A stretch of 64,000 nt of DNA from Xanthomonas campestris pv. badrii (GCF_012848175.1 NZ_CP051651.1:4409501-4473500), one strand, 5' to 3'. Positions 46,238 through 58,267 are shown, numbered from the stretch's first letter. Program-made: numbers and translations. The notes: a model not told the origin generated them from the letters alone.

Positions 46238-46477
46238 GGGGCCCTCTGCATGAATGGAAACGGTGAACCGGAAATTTTATAGGACCGCATCGGTCCGGGT
46301 CAACTCCCCTGGTGCTCTCACCATGACGAACAGACCTGCATCCTGTGGATGGACCTGTGAATAAGTCTGGGAAAAGCCGGCCTGCGGTGCTAGGCTGGTC
46401 CATCCTCTTTTCACTTCCGGGCTGCGTGCACGGCGCCTTGCTGCGCGCCGCAGCCAGCAACAGATGATCACACTTTG
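46238..46477. promoter_or_regulatory. Divergent rpmH/dnaA promoter region with a DnaA box
   Basis: This 240-bp spacer carries TGTGAATAA at 46356-46364, the complement of the DnaA box TTATTCACA and a full match to TTATNCACA. A weaker TGTGGATGG lies at 46344-46352. The pair lies upstream of dnaA, where autoregulation by DnaA is usual. Confidence 0.7.
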
Positions 46478-47809
46478 ATGGATGCTTGGCCCCGCTGTCT
46501 GGAACGTCTCGAAGCCGAATTCCCGCCCGAAGATGTCCACACCTGGTTGAAACCCCTGCAAGCCGAAGATCGCGGCGACAGCATCGTGCTGTACGCCCCG
46601 AATGCCTTCATCGTCGACCAGGTCCGCGAACGCTACCTGCCACGCATCCGCGAGCTATTGGCCTATTTCGCCGGCAATGGCGAGGTGGCACTGGCGGTGG
46701 GGTCCCGACCGCGTGCGCCGGAACCGCTGCCCGCACCGACCGCCACGCCCAGCGCGCCGGTCGCCGCCGCGCCGATCGTGCCGTTCGCGGGCAACCTGGA
46801 TTCGCACTACACCTTTGCCAATTTCGTCGAAGGCCGCAGCAACCAGCTCGGCCTGGCAGCAGCGATCCAGGCCGCGCAGAAGCCCGGCGACCGTGCGCAC
46901 AACCCGCTGCTGCTGTACGGCAGCACCGGTCTGGGCAAGACCCACCTGATGTTTGCCGCCGGCAACGCGCTGCGCCAGGCCAACCCGGCCGCCAAGGTGA
47001 TGTACCTGCGCTCGGAGCAGTTCTTCAGCGCGATGATCCGGGCGCTGCAGGACAAGGCGATGGACCAGTTCAAGCGCCAGTTCCAGCAGATCGATGCGCT
47101 GTTGATCGACGACATCCAGTTTTTCGCCGGCAAGGACCGCACGCAGGAGGAGTTCTTCCACACCTTCAACGCGCTGTTCGACGGCCGCCAGCAGATCATC
47201 CTGACCTGCGATCGCTACCCGCGCGAAGTCGAGGGCCTGGAGCCGCGACTGAAGTCGCGGCTGGCCTGGGGCCTGTCGGTGGCGATCGACCCGCCCGATT
47301 TCGAGACCCGCGCCGCCATCGTGCTGGCCAAGGCGCGCGAACGCGGTGCCGACATCCCCGACGACGTGGCGTTTTTGATCGCCAAGAAGATGCGCTCCAA
47401 CGTGCGCGACCTGGAAGGCGCGCTCAATACCCTGGTGGCCCGCGCCAACTTCACCGGACGCGCCATCACGGTGGAATTCGCCCAGGAGACCCTGCGCGAC
47501 CTGCTGCGCGCGCAGCAACAGGCGATCGGCATCCCCAACATCCAGAAGACCGTGGCCGACTACTACGGTCTGCAGATGAAGGATCTGCTGTCCAAGCGCC
47601 GCACCCGCTCGCTGGCGCGCCCGCGCCAGGTGGCGATGGCGCTGGCCAAGGAACTCACCGAACACAGCCTGCCCGAGATTGGCGACGCATTTGCCGGCCG
47701 CGATCACACCACCGTGCTGCATGCCTGCCGGCAGATCCGCACCTTGATGGAGGCCGACGGCAAGCTGCGCGAGGACTGGGAAAAGCTGATCCGCAAGCTC
47801 AGCGAGTGA
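46478..47809 (+). CDS. dnaA: DnaA: chromosomal replication initiator
   Basis: The protein has 443 residues. The ATG at 46478 ([16 protein letters not shown]) is preferred to a TTG one codon earlier. Domain I lies at the N-terminus and a Pro/Ala linker spans about residues 80-105. The AAA+ domain has Walker [12 protein letters not shown] and Walker [12 protein letters not shown], and the C-terminal DNA-binding signature is [16 protein letters not shown]. DnaA binds DnaA boxes and opens the origin. Confidence 0.98.
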   Translation: MDAWPRCLERLEAEFPPEDVHTWLKPLQAEDRGDSIVLYAPNAFIVDQVRERYLPRIRELLAYFAGNGEVALAVGSRPRAPEPLPAPTATPSAPVAAAPIVPFAGNLDSHYTFANFVEGRSNQLGLAAAIQAAQKPGDRAHNPLLLYGSTGLGKTHLMFAAGNALRQANPAAKVMYLRSEQFFSAMIRALQDKAMDQFKRQFQQIDALLIDDIQFFAGKDRTQEEFFHTFNALFDGRQQIILTCDRYPREVEGLEPRLKSRLAWGLSVAIDPPDFETRAAIVLAKARERGADIPDDVAFLIAKKMRSNVRDLEGALNTLVARANFTGRAITVEFAQETLRDLLRAQQQAIGIPNIQKTVADYYGLQMKDLLSKRRTRSLARPRQVAMALAKELTEHSLPEIGDAFAGRDHTTVLHACRQIRTLMEADGKLREDWEKLIRKLSE

Positions 47810-48084
47810 GGGTTTGACGCCCTTTTCGCCATGCTTGGAAAAAAGCGTGGATGAGTTGGGGTCAAATGCGGGAGAATCTGTGGATAACGTTGCGCCGTGG
47901 TTCGTACGGAAAACTACCCACAGGTTTTACCTCAACACCAGGGGCAGTAGTCCAACGGCTTTCGGGCGCTGAAATTCCTTTAGGAACAAGGCGTTATGGT
48001 GGTTATCCGCTGAAAACGGCCCTACCATCACCACCAAGCTTTTGATTTATCCATTATTTTTAAAGCATAGGGGCACGGAACCAA
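47810..48084. other. Candidate oriC: dnaA-dnaN spacer
   Basis: This 275-bp spacer has one consensus DnaA box, TGTGGATAA at 47879-47887, plus weaker matches: CTACCCACA (47914-47922), TTATCCGCT (about 48003) and TTATCCATT (about 48047). The right 60 bp are AT-rich and could melt. Location beside dnaA, with genes transcribed away on both sides of the dnaA/rpmH junction, supports the origin. The dnaN promoter must also lie here. Confidence 0.7.
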
Positions 48085-49185
48085 ATGCGTTTTACACTGC
48101 AGCGCGAAGCCTTCCTCAAACCGTTGGCCCAGGTGGTCAATGTGGTCGAACGCCGTCAAACCTTGCCGGTTCTGGCAAACCTGCTTGTGCAGGTGAAGGA
48201 CGGGCAGGTGTCGTTGACCGGCACGGATCTGGAAGTGGAAATGATCTCGCGCACGATGGTGGAAGACGCGCAGGACGGTGAAACCACGATCCCGGCGCGC
48301 AAACTGTTCGACATCCTGCGCGCCCTGCCCGATGGCAGCCGCGTCACCATCTCGCAGACCGGCGACAAGGTCACGGTGCAGGCAGGACGCAGCCGGTTCA
48401 CGCTGGCCACCCTGCCCGCCAACGACTTCCCGTCGGTCGACGAAGTCGAAGCGACCGAACGCGTTGCCGTGCCGGAAGCGGGCTTGAAGGAGCTGATCGA
48501 GCGCACTGCGTTCGCGATGGCGCAGCAGGACGTGCGCTACTACCTCAATGGCCTGCTGTTCGACCTGCGTGATGGCTTGCTGCGATGCGTAGCCACCGAC
48601 GGCCACCGGTTGGCCCTGTGCGAAACCGAGCTGGAGAAATCCGGCGGCGCCAAGCGCCAGATCATCGTGCCGCGCAAGGGCGTGACCGAGTTGCTGCGCT
48701 TGCTGGAGGCGGCTGATCGCGAGGTGGAACTGGAAGTCGGTCGGAGCCATATCCGCGTCAAGCGCGGCGATGTCACCTTCACCTCCAAGCTGATCGACGG
48801 GCGCTTCCCGGATTACGAGGCAGTGATTCCGATCGGCGCCGACCGCGAGGTCAAGGTGGATCGCGAAGCCCTGCGTGCTTCGCTGCAGCGTGCGGCGATC
48901 CTGTCGAACGAGAAGTACCGCGGCGTGCGCGTGGAAGTGTCGCCGGGTCAGCTGAAGATCAGTGCCCACAACCCCGAGCAGGAAGAGGCGCAGGAAGAGA
49001 TCGAGGCAGACACCAAGGTCGACGACCTGGCCATCGGTTTCAACGTGAACTACCTGCTGGATGCCTTGTCTGCGCTGCGCGATGAGCACGTGGTCGTCCA
49101 GCTGCGCGATGCAAATTCGTCTGCACTGGTGCGTGAGGCCAGCAGCGAGAAGTCGCGCCATGTGGTCATGCCGCTGCGTCTCTGA
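48085..49185 (+). CDS. dnaN: DnaN: DNA polymerase III beta sliding clamp
   Basis: The protein has 366 residues, full length for the family. It starts MRFTLQREAFLKPLAQVVNV, and the three-domain clamp ends in the conserved SSEKSRHVVMPLRL. It forms a ring that tethers the polymerase to DNA. The order dnaA-dnaN-recF-gyrB is standard, but here recF is almost 1 kb away instead of adjacent. Confidence 0.98.
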   Translation: MRFTLQREAFLKPLAQVVNVVERRQTLPVLANLLVQVKDGQVSLTGTDLEVEMISRTMVEDAQDGETTIPARKLFDILRALPDGSRVTISQTGDKVTVQAGRSRFTLATLPANDFPSVDEVEATERVAVPEAGLKELIERTAFAMAQQDVRYYLNGLLFDLRDGLLRCVATDGHRLALCETELEKSGGAKRQIIVPRKGVTELLRLLEAADREVELEVGRSHIRVKRGDVTFTSKLIDGRFPDYEAVIPIGADREVKVDREALRASLQRAAILSNEKYRGVRVEVSPGQLKISAHNPEQEEAQEEIEADTKVDDLAIGFNVNYLLDALSALRDEHVVVQLRDANSSALVREASSEKSRHVVMPLRL

Positions 49186-49191
49186 TGCTGC

Positions 49192-49205
49192 GTTCCACGT
49201 GGAAC
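49192..49205. promoter_or_regulatory. parS site 1 (ParB binding site)
   Basis: GTTCCACGTGGAAC is a perfect 14-bp palindrome and matches the proteobacterial parS core. It starts 6 bp after the dnaN stop, just before the dnaN terminator. Confidence 0.88.
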
Positions 49206-49210
49206 ACGGA

Positions 49211-49235
49211 AGCCCGGCGTGAGCCGGGCTTTTTT
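49211..49235 (+). terminator. Rho-independent terminator of dnaN
   Basis: A perfect 8-bp stem AGCCCGGC/GCCGGGCT with loop GTGA is followed by TTTTT. Confidence 0.93.
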
Positions 49236-49850
49236 ATGGGCGAGGCCCCAGGACATGACCCTCGCAGACAAAGCCGAGCTCGGATACGGGAAGACGTCTT
49301 CGGGTCGATTGTGTCTGCTGCCGTGCATCAAACCGGACCAGTGTCAGTCACTCGATGTGGGCGCATAGCCTAGATGCGTCCGTTGGCCGATGAGCGCTCC
49401 TGGCTCGCTGCTATGTCGACAGCCAGCACTGGCTGGTCTCGTAGTGGTTGTTGCAGGACGTCCTTGGCAGCAGTGCGATGTATTGCTGTCGCGAGATGCA
49501 ATGACTGATGCGCTGGCCATGATGAAGACCAGGTTTCCCGGCGCAGGGACCGATATTGAATCCCTTGAACTAGTAGCGCTTCGTCAGTACCTGGTTCGAT
49601 CGCGTCAGGCGCCGACCAACTCTACAGGCACAAATAGCGCCAAAGAGACCAAGTCTCAATGGTTGGTCTAGCGTGCTAGGTGCGTGCCAAACGACGGGCG
49701 AGAAGCGAATCGAGGCCAACTGAGTCTCACAAGCGAAAGAGACAGCATTACCGAAGTCGTGTCTGCTGTGCTCCGCCAGGCATCGGATTGAAGACCTACA
49801 GGCGGTCCCGACCGTCCCAAGAAGTTGCCAGTTTTGACTTATGCACATCT
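49236..49850. other. Left part of the dnaN-recF spacer, no supported gene
   Basis: About 615 bp without a recognisable gene. An open frame at 49390-49671 (93 residues on +) and another at 49570-49848 on the minus strand have no family features, poor codon bias and no clear ribosome sites. The region is less GC-rich than its surroundings. Confidence 0.45.
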
Positions 49851-50060
49851 GCTTTTGCTTTTAAATCTGTAAATAACTTAAGAGCTTTGTGGTGATGGTA
49901 GGACCAGATTTCGCCCAAAAGTATGTCAAGTGGCTGTTTTAAAAAGACTTTTAAGCCTCGAAACCCTGTGTTTTAAGACCGGTTTTCGGTCTGATAGCTT
50001 GTGGATAAGTGCTATCAGGGGGTTTTGCTGCTTTTTTGTCCCCAAGTTATCCCCAGGCCA
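49851..50060. promoter_or_regulatory. AT-rich hairpin region with DnaA boxes upstream of recF
   Basis: The segment is AT-rich with several TTTTAA motifs. It contains two adjacent hairpins: AGACCG/CGGTCT (49976-49992), then CTGATAGC/GCTATCAG (49991-50018). The second loop carries a consensus DnaA box, TGTGGATAA (50000-50008). A near-match TTATCCCCA follows at 50047-50055. It may be a second part of the origin or a DnaA-regulated control region for recF-gyrB. Confidence 0.65.
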
Positions 50061-50161
50061 TCCCCGGGTGAGTGCCGGCGCTGGCTGCACGTAAACTGTC
50101 CGATCACGTATCCTCCGCTGCGACCGGATGCGCCGGATCACAGCCCGGAGTACACCGATCG

Positions 50162-51268
50162 ATGCACGTAGTGCGGTTGTCCATCCATCGACTTCGTCGA
50201 TTCGAGACGGTCGAGCTCCACCCTGCCAGCTCGCTGAACCTGCTGACCGGCGACAACGGTGCAGGCAAGACCAGCGTGCTCGAGGCACTTCACCTGATGG
50301 CCTACGGCCGTAGCTTCCGTGGCCGGGTGCGCGATGGATTGATCCAGCAGGGCGCCAGCGATCTGGAGGTCTTCGTCGAATGGCGCGAGGGCAGCGGTAC
50401 GGCACGGGACCGCACGCGGCGTGCAGGCCTTCGCCACAGTGGACAGGAATGGACCGGGCGGCTCGACGGGGAGGATGTGGCGCAGCTCGGCACCCTCTGC
50501 GCTGCGCTTGCGGTGGTGACGTTCGAGCCGGGGAGCCACGTCCTGATCAGCGGTGGCGGCGAACCGCGCAGGCGCTTCCTGGATTGGGGGTTGTTCCACG
50601 TGGAACCTGACTTCCTGGCGCTATGGCGCCGCTATGCGCGTGCGCTCAAGCAGCGCAACGCCCTGCTCAAACAGGGGGCGCAGCCTCGGATGCTGGACGC
50701 CTGGGACCATGAACTCGCCGAGTCGGGAGAAACACTCACCTCCTGGCGACTGCGCTACCTCGAACGACTGCAGGAGCGCCTGATTCCGGTCGTGACTGCC
50801 ATTGCCCCGTCCCTCGGCCTGTCTGCGCTGAGCTTCTCGCCGGGGTGGAAACGTCACGAGGTGTCGCTGGCAGATGCCTTGCTGCTGGCACGCGAGCGCG
50901 ATCGCCAGAACGGCTACACCTCGCAAGGGCCACACCGCGCCGACTGGGCGCCGCAATTCGATGCGCTCCCCGGCAAGGATGCACTGTCGCGAGGCCAGGC
51001 CAAGCTCACCGCCCTGGCCTGCCTGCTCGCTCAGGCCGAAGACTTTGCCCAGGAACGTGGCGAATGGCCGGTGATTGGATTGGACGACCTGGGCTCCGAG
51101 CTGGATCGACACCACCAGGCCAGCGTACTGCAGCGGCTGGCGCAGGCCCCGGCACAGGTCCTGATCACCGCGACCGAGACACCGCCAGGGTTGGCTGAAG
51201 CCGGCCGGTTATTGCACCGGTTCCACGTGGAACACGGCGCCCTCGTCCAGCAGGCCGCGCTGCAGTGA
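50162..51268 (+). CDS. recF: RecF: recombination mediator ATPase
   Basis: The protein has 368 residues. The start MHVVRLSIHRLRRFETVELH at 50162 is family-typical. Walker A is GDNGAGKTSVLEAL, the ABC-type signature is ALSRGQAKLTALA and Walker B with D-loop is VIGLDDLGSELD. RecF helps load RecA at single-strand gaps. Two of the three parS palindromes lie inside this coding sequence, so codon choice here is constrained by ParB binding. Confidence 0.96.
   Translation: MHVVRLSIHRLRRFETVELHPASSLNLLTGDNGAGKTSVLEALHLMAYGRSFRGRVRDGLIQQGASDLEVFVEWREGSGTARDRTRRAGLRHSGQEWTGRLDGEDVAQLGTLCAALAVVTFEPGSHVLISGGGEPRRRFLDWGLFHVEPDFLALWRRYARALKQRNALLKQGAQPRMLDAWDHELAESGETLTSWRLRYLERLQERLIPVVTAIAPSLGLSALSFSPGWKRHEVSLADALLLARERDRQNGYTSQGPHRADWAPQFDALPGKDALSRGQAKLTALACLLAQAEDFAQERGEWPVIGLDDLGSELDRHHQASVLQRLAQAPAQVLITATETPPGLAEAGRLLHRFHVEHGALVQQAALQ
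50593..50606. promoter_or_regulatory. parS site 2, inside recF
   Basis: GTTCCACGTGGAAC is a perfect palindrome within the recF coding sequence, extended by a T on the left as in the 16-bp parS form. Confidence 0.88.
51220..51233. promoter_or_regulatory. parS site 3, near the 3' end of recF
   Basis: GTTCCACGTGGAAC is the third perfect copy, 627 bp from site 2 and about 2 kb from site 1. It encodes RFHVEHG of RecF. Confidence 0.88.
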
Positions 51269-51299
51269 GCCAACGGCCCATGCGGGCCGACTGGTATAA

Positions 51300-53825
<2,526 letters not shown>

Positions 53826-53892
53826 GCCGCCGTTGTCATACCGGCGCAGCGCCACGGTGCTGCGTCGGCGATGCGGCGTTCGCAGGACGACG

Positions 53893-54729
53893 ATGCGCAC
53901 AGATCTCCCCTCTTCCCCGGCGCCGTCCGGTGCCGCGGGCAAGCTGCCGCTGCTGCCCGTGTTGCTCGGGTTCGGCATCGATGCGCTGATTGCCATCGGC
54001 CTGTTGCTGAGCCTGAGCGTGGCCGGTTTCGCGTTATGGGGCGCGTTGCGCGGCATTGCCCATGTGCAGGCAGCCAAGGCGCAGGGCCTGACGCCCTCGC
54101 CGGCCGAGGTCATGGCGGCGATCGGCCAGCCCGGGGTGATGGTGCAATTGCTCACCGCACTGGTCAGCACGGCCACGCCGGCGGTGTTGCTGTATTACTG
54201 GCGCCGCCGCGCCAGCGCCAGCGAGCAGGCGGCCTCGCGCGCAGCGGCACGGCGGAGCTCTACCTGGGGCTGGACAGCATTGATCGCAGCGGCGGTCTTT
54301 TTGCTCAGCAACCTGGTCAGCGTGGCGGCCTCGGCGCTGGGCATCAAGCCGGTGCCGACCAACCTGCCGCTGATGGAAGAAGCCATCGAGCAATGGCCAC
54401 TGGCGCTGACGGTCTTTGCGGTGCTGATCGCACCGGCGTACGAAGAACTGCTGTTCCGGCGGGTGCTGTTCGGCCGCCTGCTGGCCGCCGGCCGCCCCTG
54501 GCTGGGCGTGGTGCTCAGCGGCGTGCTGTTCGCGCTGGTGCATGAGGTGCCGGGTATCAGTGGCAACGGCCCGGCCGCCATTGCCCAGCTGTGGCTGGTC
54601 TACGGCAGCATGGGCGCGGCATTTGCGTGGTTGTACTGGCGCACCGGCACCTTGTGGGCACCCATCGCCGCCCACGGCATCAACAATGCCACCGCCCTGG
54701 CGGCGCTGTATTTCTTCGGCTTCGGCTGA
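53893..54729 (+). CDS. CPBP family intramembrane protease (Abi/Rce1-like)
   Basis: This 278-residue membrane protein has about seven hydrophobic segments. CPBP motifs are intact: APAYEELLFRRVLFGRLL (EExxxR), then FALVHEVPG and HGINNATALAAL with the metal-binding histidines. The family is related to CAAX prenyl proteases; bacterial members often process or protect against peptides such as bacteriocins. The ATG follows AGGACG, 67 bp after gyrB. Confidence 0.9.
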   Translation: MRTDLPSSPAPSGAAGKLPLLPVLLGFGIDALIAIGLLLSLSVAGFALWGALRGIAHVQAAKAQGLTPSPAEVMAAIGQPGVMVQLLTALVSTATPAVLLYYWRRRASASEQAASRAAARRSSTWGWTALIAAAVFLLSNLVSVAASALGIKPVPTNLPLMEEAIEQWPLALTVFAVLIAPAYEELLFRRVLFGRLLAAGRPWLGVVLSGVLFALVHEVPGISGNGPAAIAQLWLVYGSMGAAFAWLYWRTGTLWAPIAAHGINNATALAALYFFGFG

Positions 54730-55074
54730 GCGTGGCGAACCGAATGGCCGCGCCACCGGTCTGCGGGCGCGGCTGGGGTTCGGACGTCCTCAGGACGGGT
54801 CATCGCTCCGGATCCTGTGCGTGGTCCGCCCCATCCCGACAATCGCCCCCGACGATCTCGCCACCGCCGGTTGGCCCATCGCCTTAGCCGTTTTATCCGA
54901 CCGTCCTGCGCTGGCGTTGGCCGGCACGGAAGCACGGCCTGCGTGCGCCGGTCTGGCGCGTCGGCGGTATGCGCTGGGCTCTCGTTGACTATGTTTTTAC
55001 GGGCATTCCAGCTCGCTTGACGAAAAGTTAAGCCGAGCCTGCCAAAATGGCCTCCAGGGTTACAGGGGGATCGA
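54730..55074. other. Intergenic region without a recognised gene
   Basis: This 345-bp spacer lies between the CPBP protease and the M48 lipoprotein genes. The last 60 bp are less GC-rich (TATGTTTTTACGG, AAAAGTTAAGCC) and are likely to contain the downstream promoter. No hairpin terminator stands out. Confidence 0.45.
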
Positions 55075-55881
55075 ATGAACGCCAAGCTGTTGATCGTTGT
55101 CGCCGTCCTCGCCTTGACGGCGTGTGCCACCACGACCTCGCCGACCGGCCGTCGCCAGGTAGTGGGAGGCGTGTCGCAGGAACAGCTTGACCAATTAGGC
55201 GCGCAGTCGTTTGCGCAGACCAAGGCCAAGGAGAAGGTCAGCACCGACGGCAGGCAGAACGCCTACGTCCAGTGCGTGGTCAATGCGCTGGTGGCGCAAC
55301 TGCCGCCGCAGTGGCGTGAGACCAAATGGGAAACCGCGCTGTTCGTCGATGACGAAGCCAATGCATTCGCCCTGCCCGGCGGCAAGGTCGGGGTCAACAC
55401 CGGCATCTTTACCGTGGCCAAGACGCAGGACCAACTGGCAGCCGTGCTCGGGCATGAAATCGGCCACGTCATTTCGCGGCATCACGAAGAACGCATCACC
55501 CGCCAGCTCGGCGCGCAGACCGGGCTGGGGATCATCGGTGCCCTGGCCGGTGCGGCCTACGGCGACGGTGCGGCCAGTGCGGTCAATCAGGTCGGAGGCA
55601 TGACTGCGCAGACAGTGTTCCTATTACCCGGCTCGCGTACCCAGGAAAGCGAGGCTGACGTCGTCGGACAGCGGCTGATGGCGCAGGCCGGTTTCGATCC
55701 GGCCCAGGCGGTCAACCTGTGGCAGAACATGATGGCCGCCAGTGGCAATCGCCAGCCGCAGTGGCTGTCCACCCACCCCGATCCGGCCAACCGCATCCGC
55801 GAGCTGCAGGCCGACGTCAACCAGCTCGAGCCCGTCTACCAGCAGGCGCAGCAAGCGGGGCGCAAGCCGAAGTGCGGCTGA
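55075..55881 (+). CDS. M48 family zinc metalloprotease, lipoprotein
   Basis: The protein has 268 residues. The signal ends in the lipobox LTACA, so it is a lipoprotein, probably periplasmic or at the outer membrane. The zinc motif is HEIGHVISRHHEER; the third ligand lies in ESEADVVGQRLM, and STHPDPANRIRELQ is the usual C-terminal motif. It resembles BepA/LoiP-type quality-control proteases but lacks BepA's TPR tail. Confidence 0.92.
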   Translation: MNAKLLIVVAVLALTACATTTSPTGRRQVVGGVSQEQLDQLGAQSFAQTKAKEKVSTDGRQNAYVQCVVNALVAQLPPQWRETKWETALFVDDEANAFALPGGKVGVNTGIFTVAKTQDQLAAVLGHEIGHVISRHHEERITRQLGAQTGLGIIGALAGAAYGDGAASAVNQVGGMTAQTVFLLPGSRTQESEADVVGQRLMAQAGFDPAQAVNLWQNMMAASGNRQPQWLSTHPDPANRIRELQADVNQLEPVYQQAQQAGRKPKCG

Positions 55882-56161
55882 TCGCGCGACCCGGGCGGCC
55901 GGCTCCGCAGCTCCCATGCAATACCGGCGGGCGCGAATCGCCCTCCGGGGGCCAGGTCACATCGCTGCAACCATGCGCTCACTGCCGATGACGTAGCGTT
56001 AGCCCTCCTAAGCAAGTGCCGTTCATCCTGTTTGCCGCACCACAGCATGGAAACCGTTTTCGGGAACTGGGACTTTCTGCTAAGTTTGCCGGCTCAGATT
56101 TTTCGTACAGCGTCCATTCCGCTTTTCGTACCGCCCGACGGCGGCTCGTCCGAGGTGAAAC

Positions 56162-57358
56162 ATGAAACTGCTCAACCGCAAGCAAGCCCTGTTGTCCCTG
56201 TTTATCGCAGCGTCCCTGGGCGGGGCTGTCATCACCGATGCGGTCGCGCAGTCGGACCGCTCGTCCGAGCGTGCCAGCCGCAAGTCCAAGAACAGCGGCA
56301 AGGCCGAAGAGCTGTACCCGCAGTCCACCCGCCAGGCGCCGACGATCAAGCCGTCGTCCAAGTTGAGCAGCAAGCTGCAGAAGTTGATCGAAACCTTCAA
56401 CAAGGGCGAGGATTACGCCGCCGTGCGCGCCCAGGCCGATGAGATCCTGGCCAACAGCGCCGCCAACGACGCGGACAAGGCGCTGGCCGCACAGCTCGCC
56501 GCGCAGGCCGCCTACAACCTGGACGACACTGCGGGCGCCAAGAAGTATCTGCAGCAGGCCATCGGCCTGAATGCGCTGGACAACAACGGCCAGTTCCAGT
56601 CGATGCTGATGCTGGCCCAGCTGCAGATGCAGGACGACCAGCAGGCCGAGGGTCTGGCCACGCTGGACAAGTATCTGGAAGAGAGCAAGTCGCAGCGTCC
56701 GGAAGATTTGATCCTCAAGGGCCAGGCGCTGTACCAGGCCGAGCGCTACAAGGAAGCGATCCCGGTCCTGAAGCAGGCCATCGCCGCTTCGCCCGAGCCG
56801 AAGGACACCTGGAACCAGCTGCTGATGGCGTCCTACGCCGAAGCCGGCCAGACCGGTGAGGCGGTCGCCGCCGCCGAAGCACTGGCCGCCAAGACGCCGA
56901 ACGACAAGAAGGCTCAGCTCAATCTGGCCAGCATGTACATGCAGGCCGACCAGATGGACAAGGCCGCCGGCGTGATGGACAAGCTGCGTGCTGCCGGGCA
57001 GTTGACCGAAGAAAAGGAATACAAGCAGTTGTATTCCATCTACGCCAACACCGAGAACAAGGAAAAGGACGTCATCGCGGTGATCAATGAGGGTATGCAA
57101 AAAGGCATCCTCAAGCCTGATTATCAGACATACCTCGCGCTGGCCCAGTCGTATTACTACAGCGAGGACGTGCCGAAGGCGATCGAGAACTGGCAGAAGG
57201 CCGCACCGCTTTCCAAGGACGGCGAGACCTATCTGAATCTGGCCAAGGTGCTGCATTCGGAAGGTCGCATCCCGGAGGCCAAGCAGGCCGCGCAGCAGGC
57301 GATCGCCAAGGGCGTCAAAAAACCCGAAGACGCCAAGAAGATCATCAACCTGAAGTAA
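56162..57358 (+). CDS. Exported TPR-repeat protein
   Basis: The protein has 398 residues. Its signal peptide is LLSLFIAASLGGAVITDAVA. A Ser/Lys-rich linker follows to about residue 65, then TPR-like helical pairs to the end (DKALAAQLAAQAAYNLDDTA; RPEDLILKGQALYQAERYKE; AIENWQKAAPL; GRIPEAKQAAQQAIAKG). It lies directly upstream of tonB on the same strand, 152 bp away. A role linked to TonB is possible from the context but is not shown. Confidence 0.85.
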   Translation: MKLLNRKQALLSLFIAASLGGAVITDAVAQSDRSSERASRKSKNSGKAEELYPQSTRQAPTIKPSSKLSSKLQKLIETFNKGEDYAAVRAQADEILANSAANDADKALAAQLAAQAAYNLDDTAGAKKYLQQAIGLNALDNNGQFQSMLMLAQLQMQDDQQAEGLATLDKYLEESKSQRPEDLILKGQALYQAERYKEAIPVLKQAIAASPEPKDTWNQLLMASYAEAGQTGEAVAAAEALAAKTPNDKKAQLNLASMYMQADQMDKAAGVMDKLRAAGQLTEEKEYKQLYSIYANTENKEKDVIAVINEGMQKGILKPDYQTYLALAQSYYYSEDVPKAIENWQKAAPLSKDGETYLNLAKVLHSEGRIPEAKQAAQQAIAKGVKKPEDAKKIINLK

Positions 57359-57510
57359 AAAAGAAAATAAACCCCCGAAATCCCTGTGTTTTTAGTGGTT
57401 ACAGGACTCGGGATTGGTATAAGCTTGGGAGTTCCTGCGGTGTCAAAGCCGTCCGAAAACCTGGGGATCATCACAGTGATCCGGGCCCCCACTGAAAGAG
57501 CCATTGGCGC

Positions 57511-58182
57511 ATGACGGAACAACTCGTTATCCACAGGCATGACTATGATGCCGGGAACCAGGGTCTGAGCTGGGCCCGCATTATCGGTATTGCTTTTGTA
57601 ATTGCCCTGCACCTCACTGCACTGATGATGTTGCTGATCCCTGCAGTGGCGCCGAAGGCTCCGGCAGAGAAGGAGCGCACCACCATGGTCACCCTGGTGG
57701 ATGCACCGCCTCCTCCCCCGCCGCCGCCGCCGCCGCCGCCGCCGGAAGACAAGCCGCCACCGCCGGTCAAGAATCTGTCGCCGCCGAAGCCGTCACCGGT
57801 TCCGCCGCCGCCGGAAGCACCGGTCGTCGATGTTCCCGAACCGCGTCCGAGCGATATCGTCACGCCGCCGGCCCCGCCGGCTCCGCCGCAACCGCCGAGT
57901 GACATCGGCGCCAGTGTCGATATCTCGTCCAAGAACATGAACCCGCCGAAGTACCCGCCGGCTGCATTCCGTGCCGGCGTCCAGGGCGAGGTCATCCTGA
58001 TCGTGGATGTGGATGCCAACGGCAACGTGACCAACGTGTCGGTCGAAAAGTCCAGCCGCAACCGCGACCTTGACCGTGCCGCGATGGACGCAGCACGCAA
58101 GTGGAAGTTCAACGCCTCCACCGTCAACGGGCAGAAAGCCGCCGGCCGCGTCCGCGTCCCGGTCAACTTTGCTCTGAACTGA
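57511..58182 (+). CDS. tonB: TonB energy-transducing protein
   Basis: The protein has 223 residues, with one N-terminal membrane helix (IIGIAFVIALHLTALMMLL) and a proline-rich periplasmic spacer with an uninterrupted proline run. The C-terminal TonB domain has PPKYPPAAFRAGVQGEVIL and VEKSSRNRDLDRAAMDAARK with KWKFNAS. TonB passes proton-motive energy from ExbB/ExbD to outer-membrane receptors. It heads tonB-exbB-exbD1-exbD2. Confidence 0.96.
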   Translation: MTEQLVIHRHDYDAGNQGLSWARIIGIAFVIALHLTALMMLLIPAVAPKAPAEKERTTMVTLVDAPPPPPPPPPPPPPEDKPPPPVKNLSPPKPSPVPPPPEAPVVDVPEPRPSDIVTPPAPPAPPQPPSDIGASVDISSKNMNPPKYPPAAFRAGVQGEVILIVDVDANGNVTNVSVEKSSRNRDLDRAAMDAARKWKFNASTVNGQKAAGRVRVPVNFALN

Positions 58183-58267
58183 TCCCACGGGCCGGCTTCG
58201 GCTGGCCCAGGATCCTGTCTTCCTTTCGCTCCACCCTTCATCACCACACACAACAAAGGTAAGCGTC

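Noticed and set aside
49390..49671. 93-residue open frame in the dnaN-recF spacer
   Set aside because: No ribosome site, no family features, and codon use unlike genes nearby.
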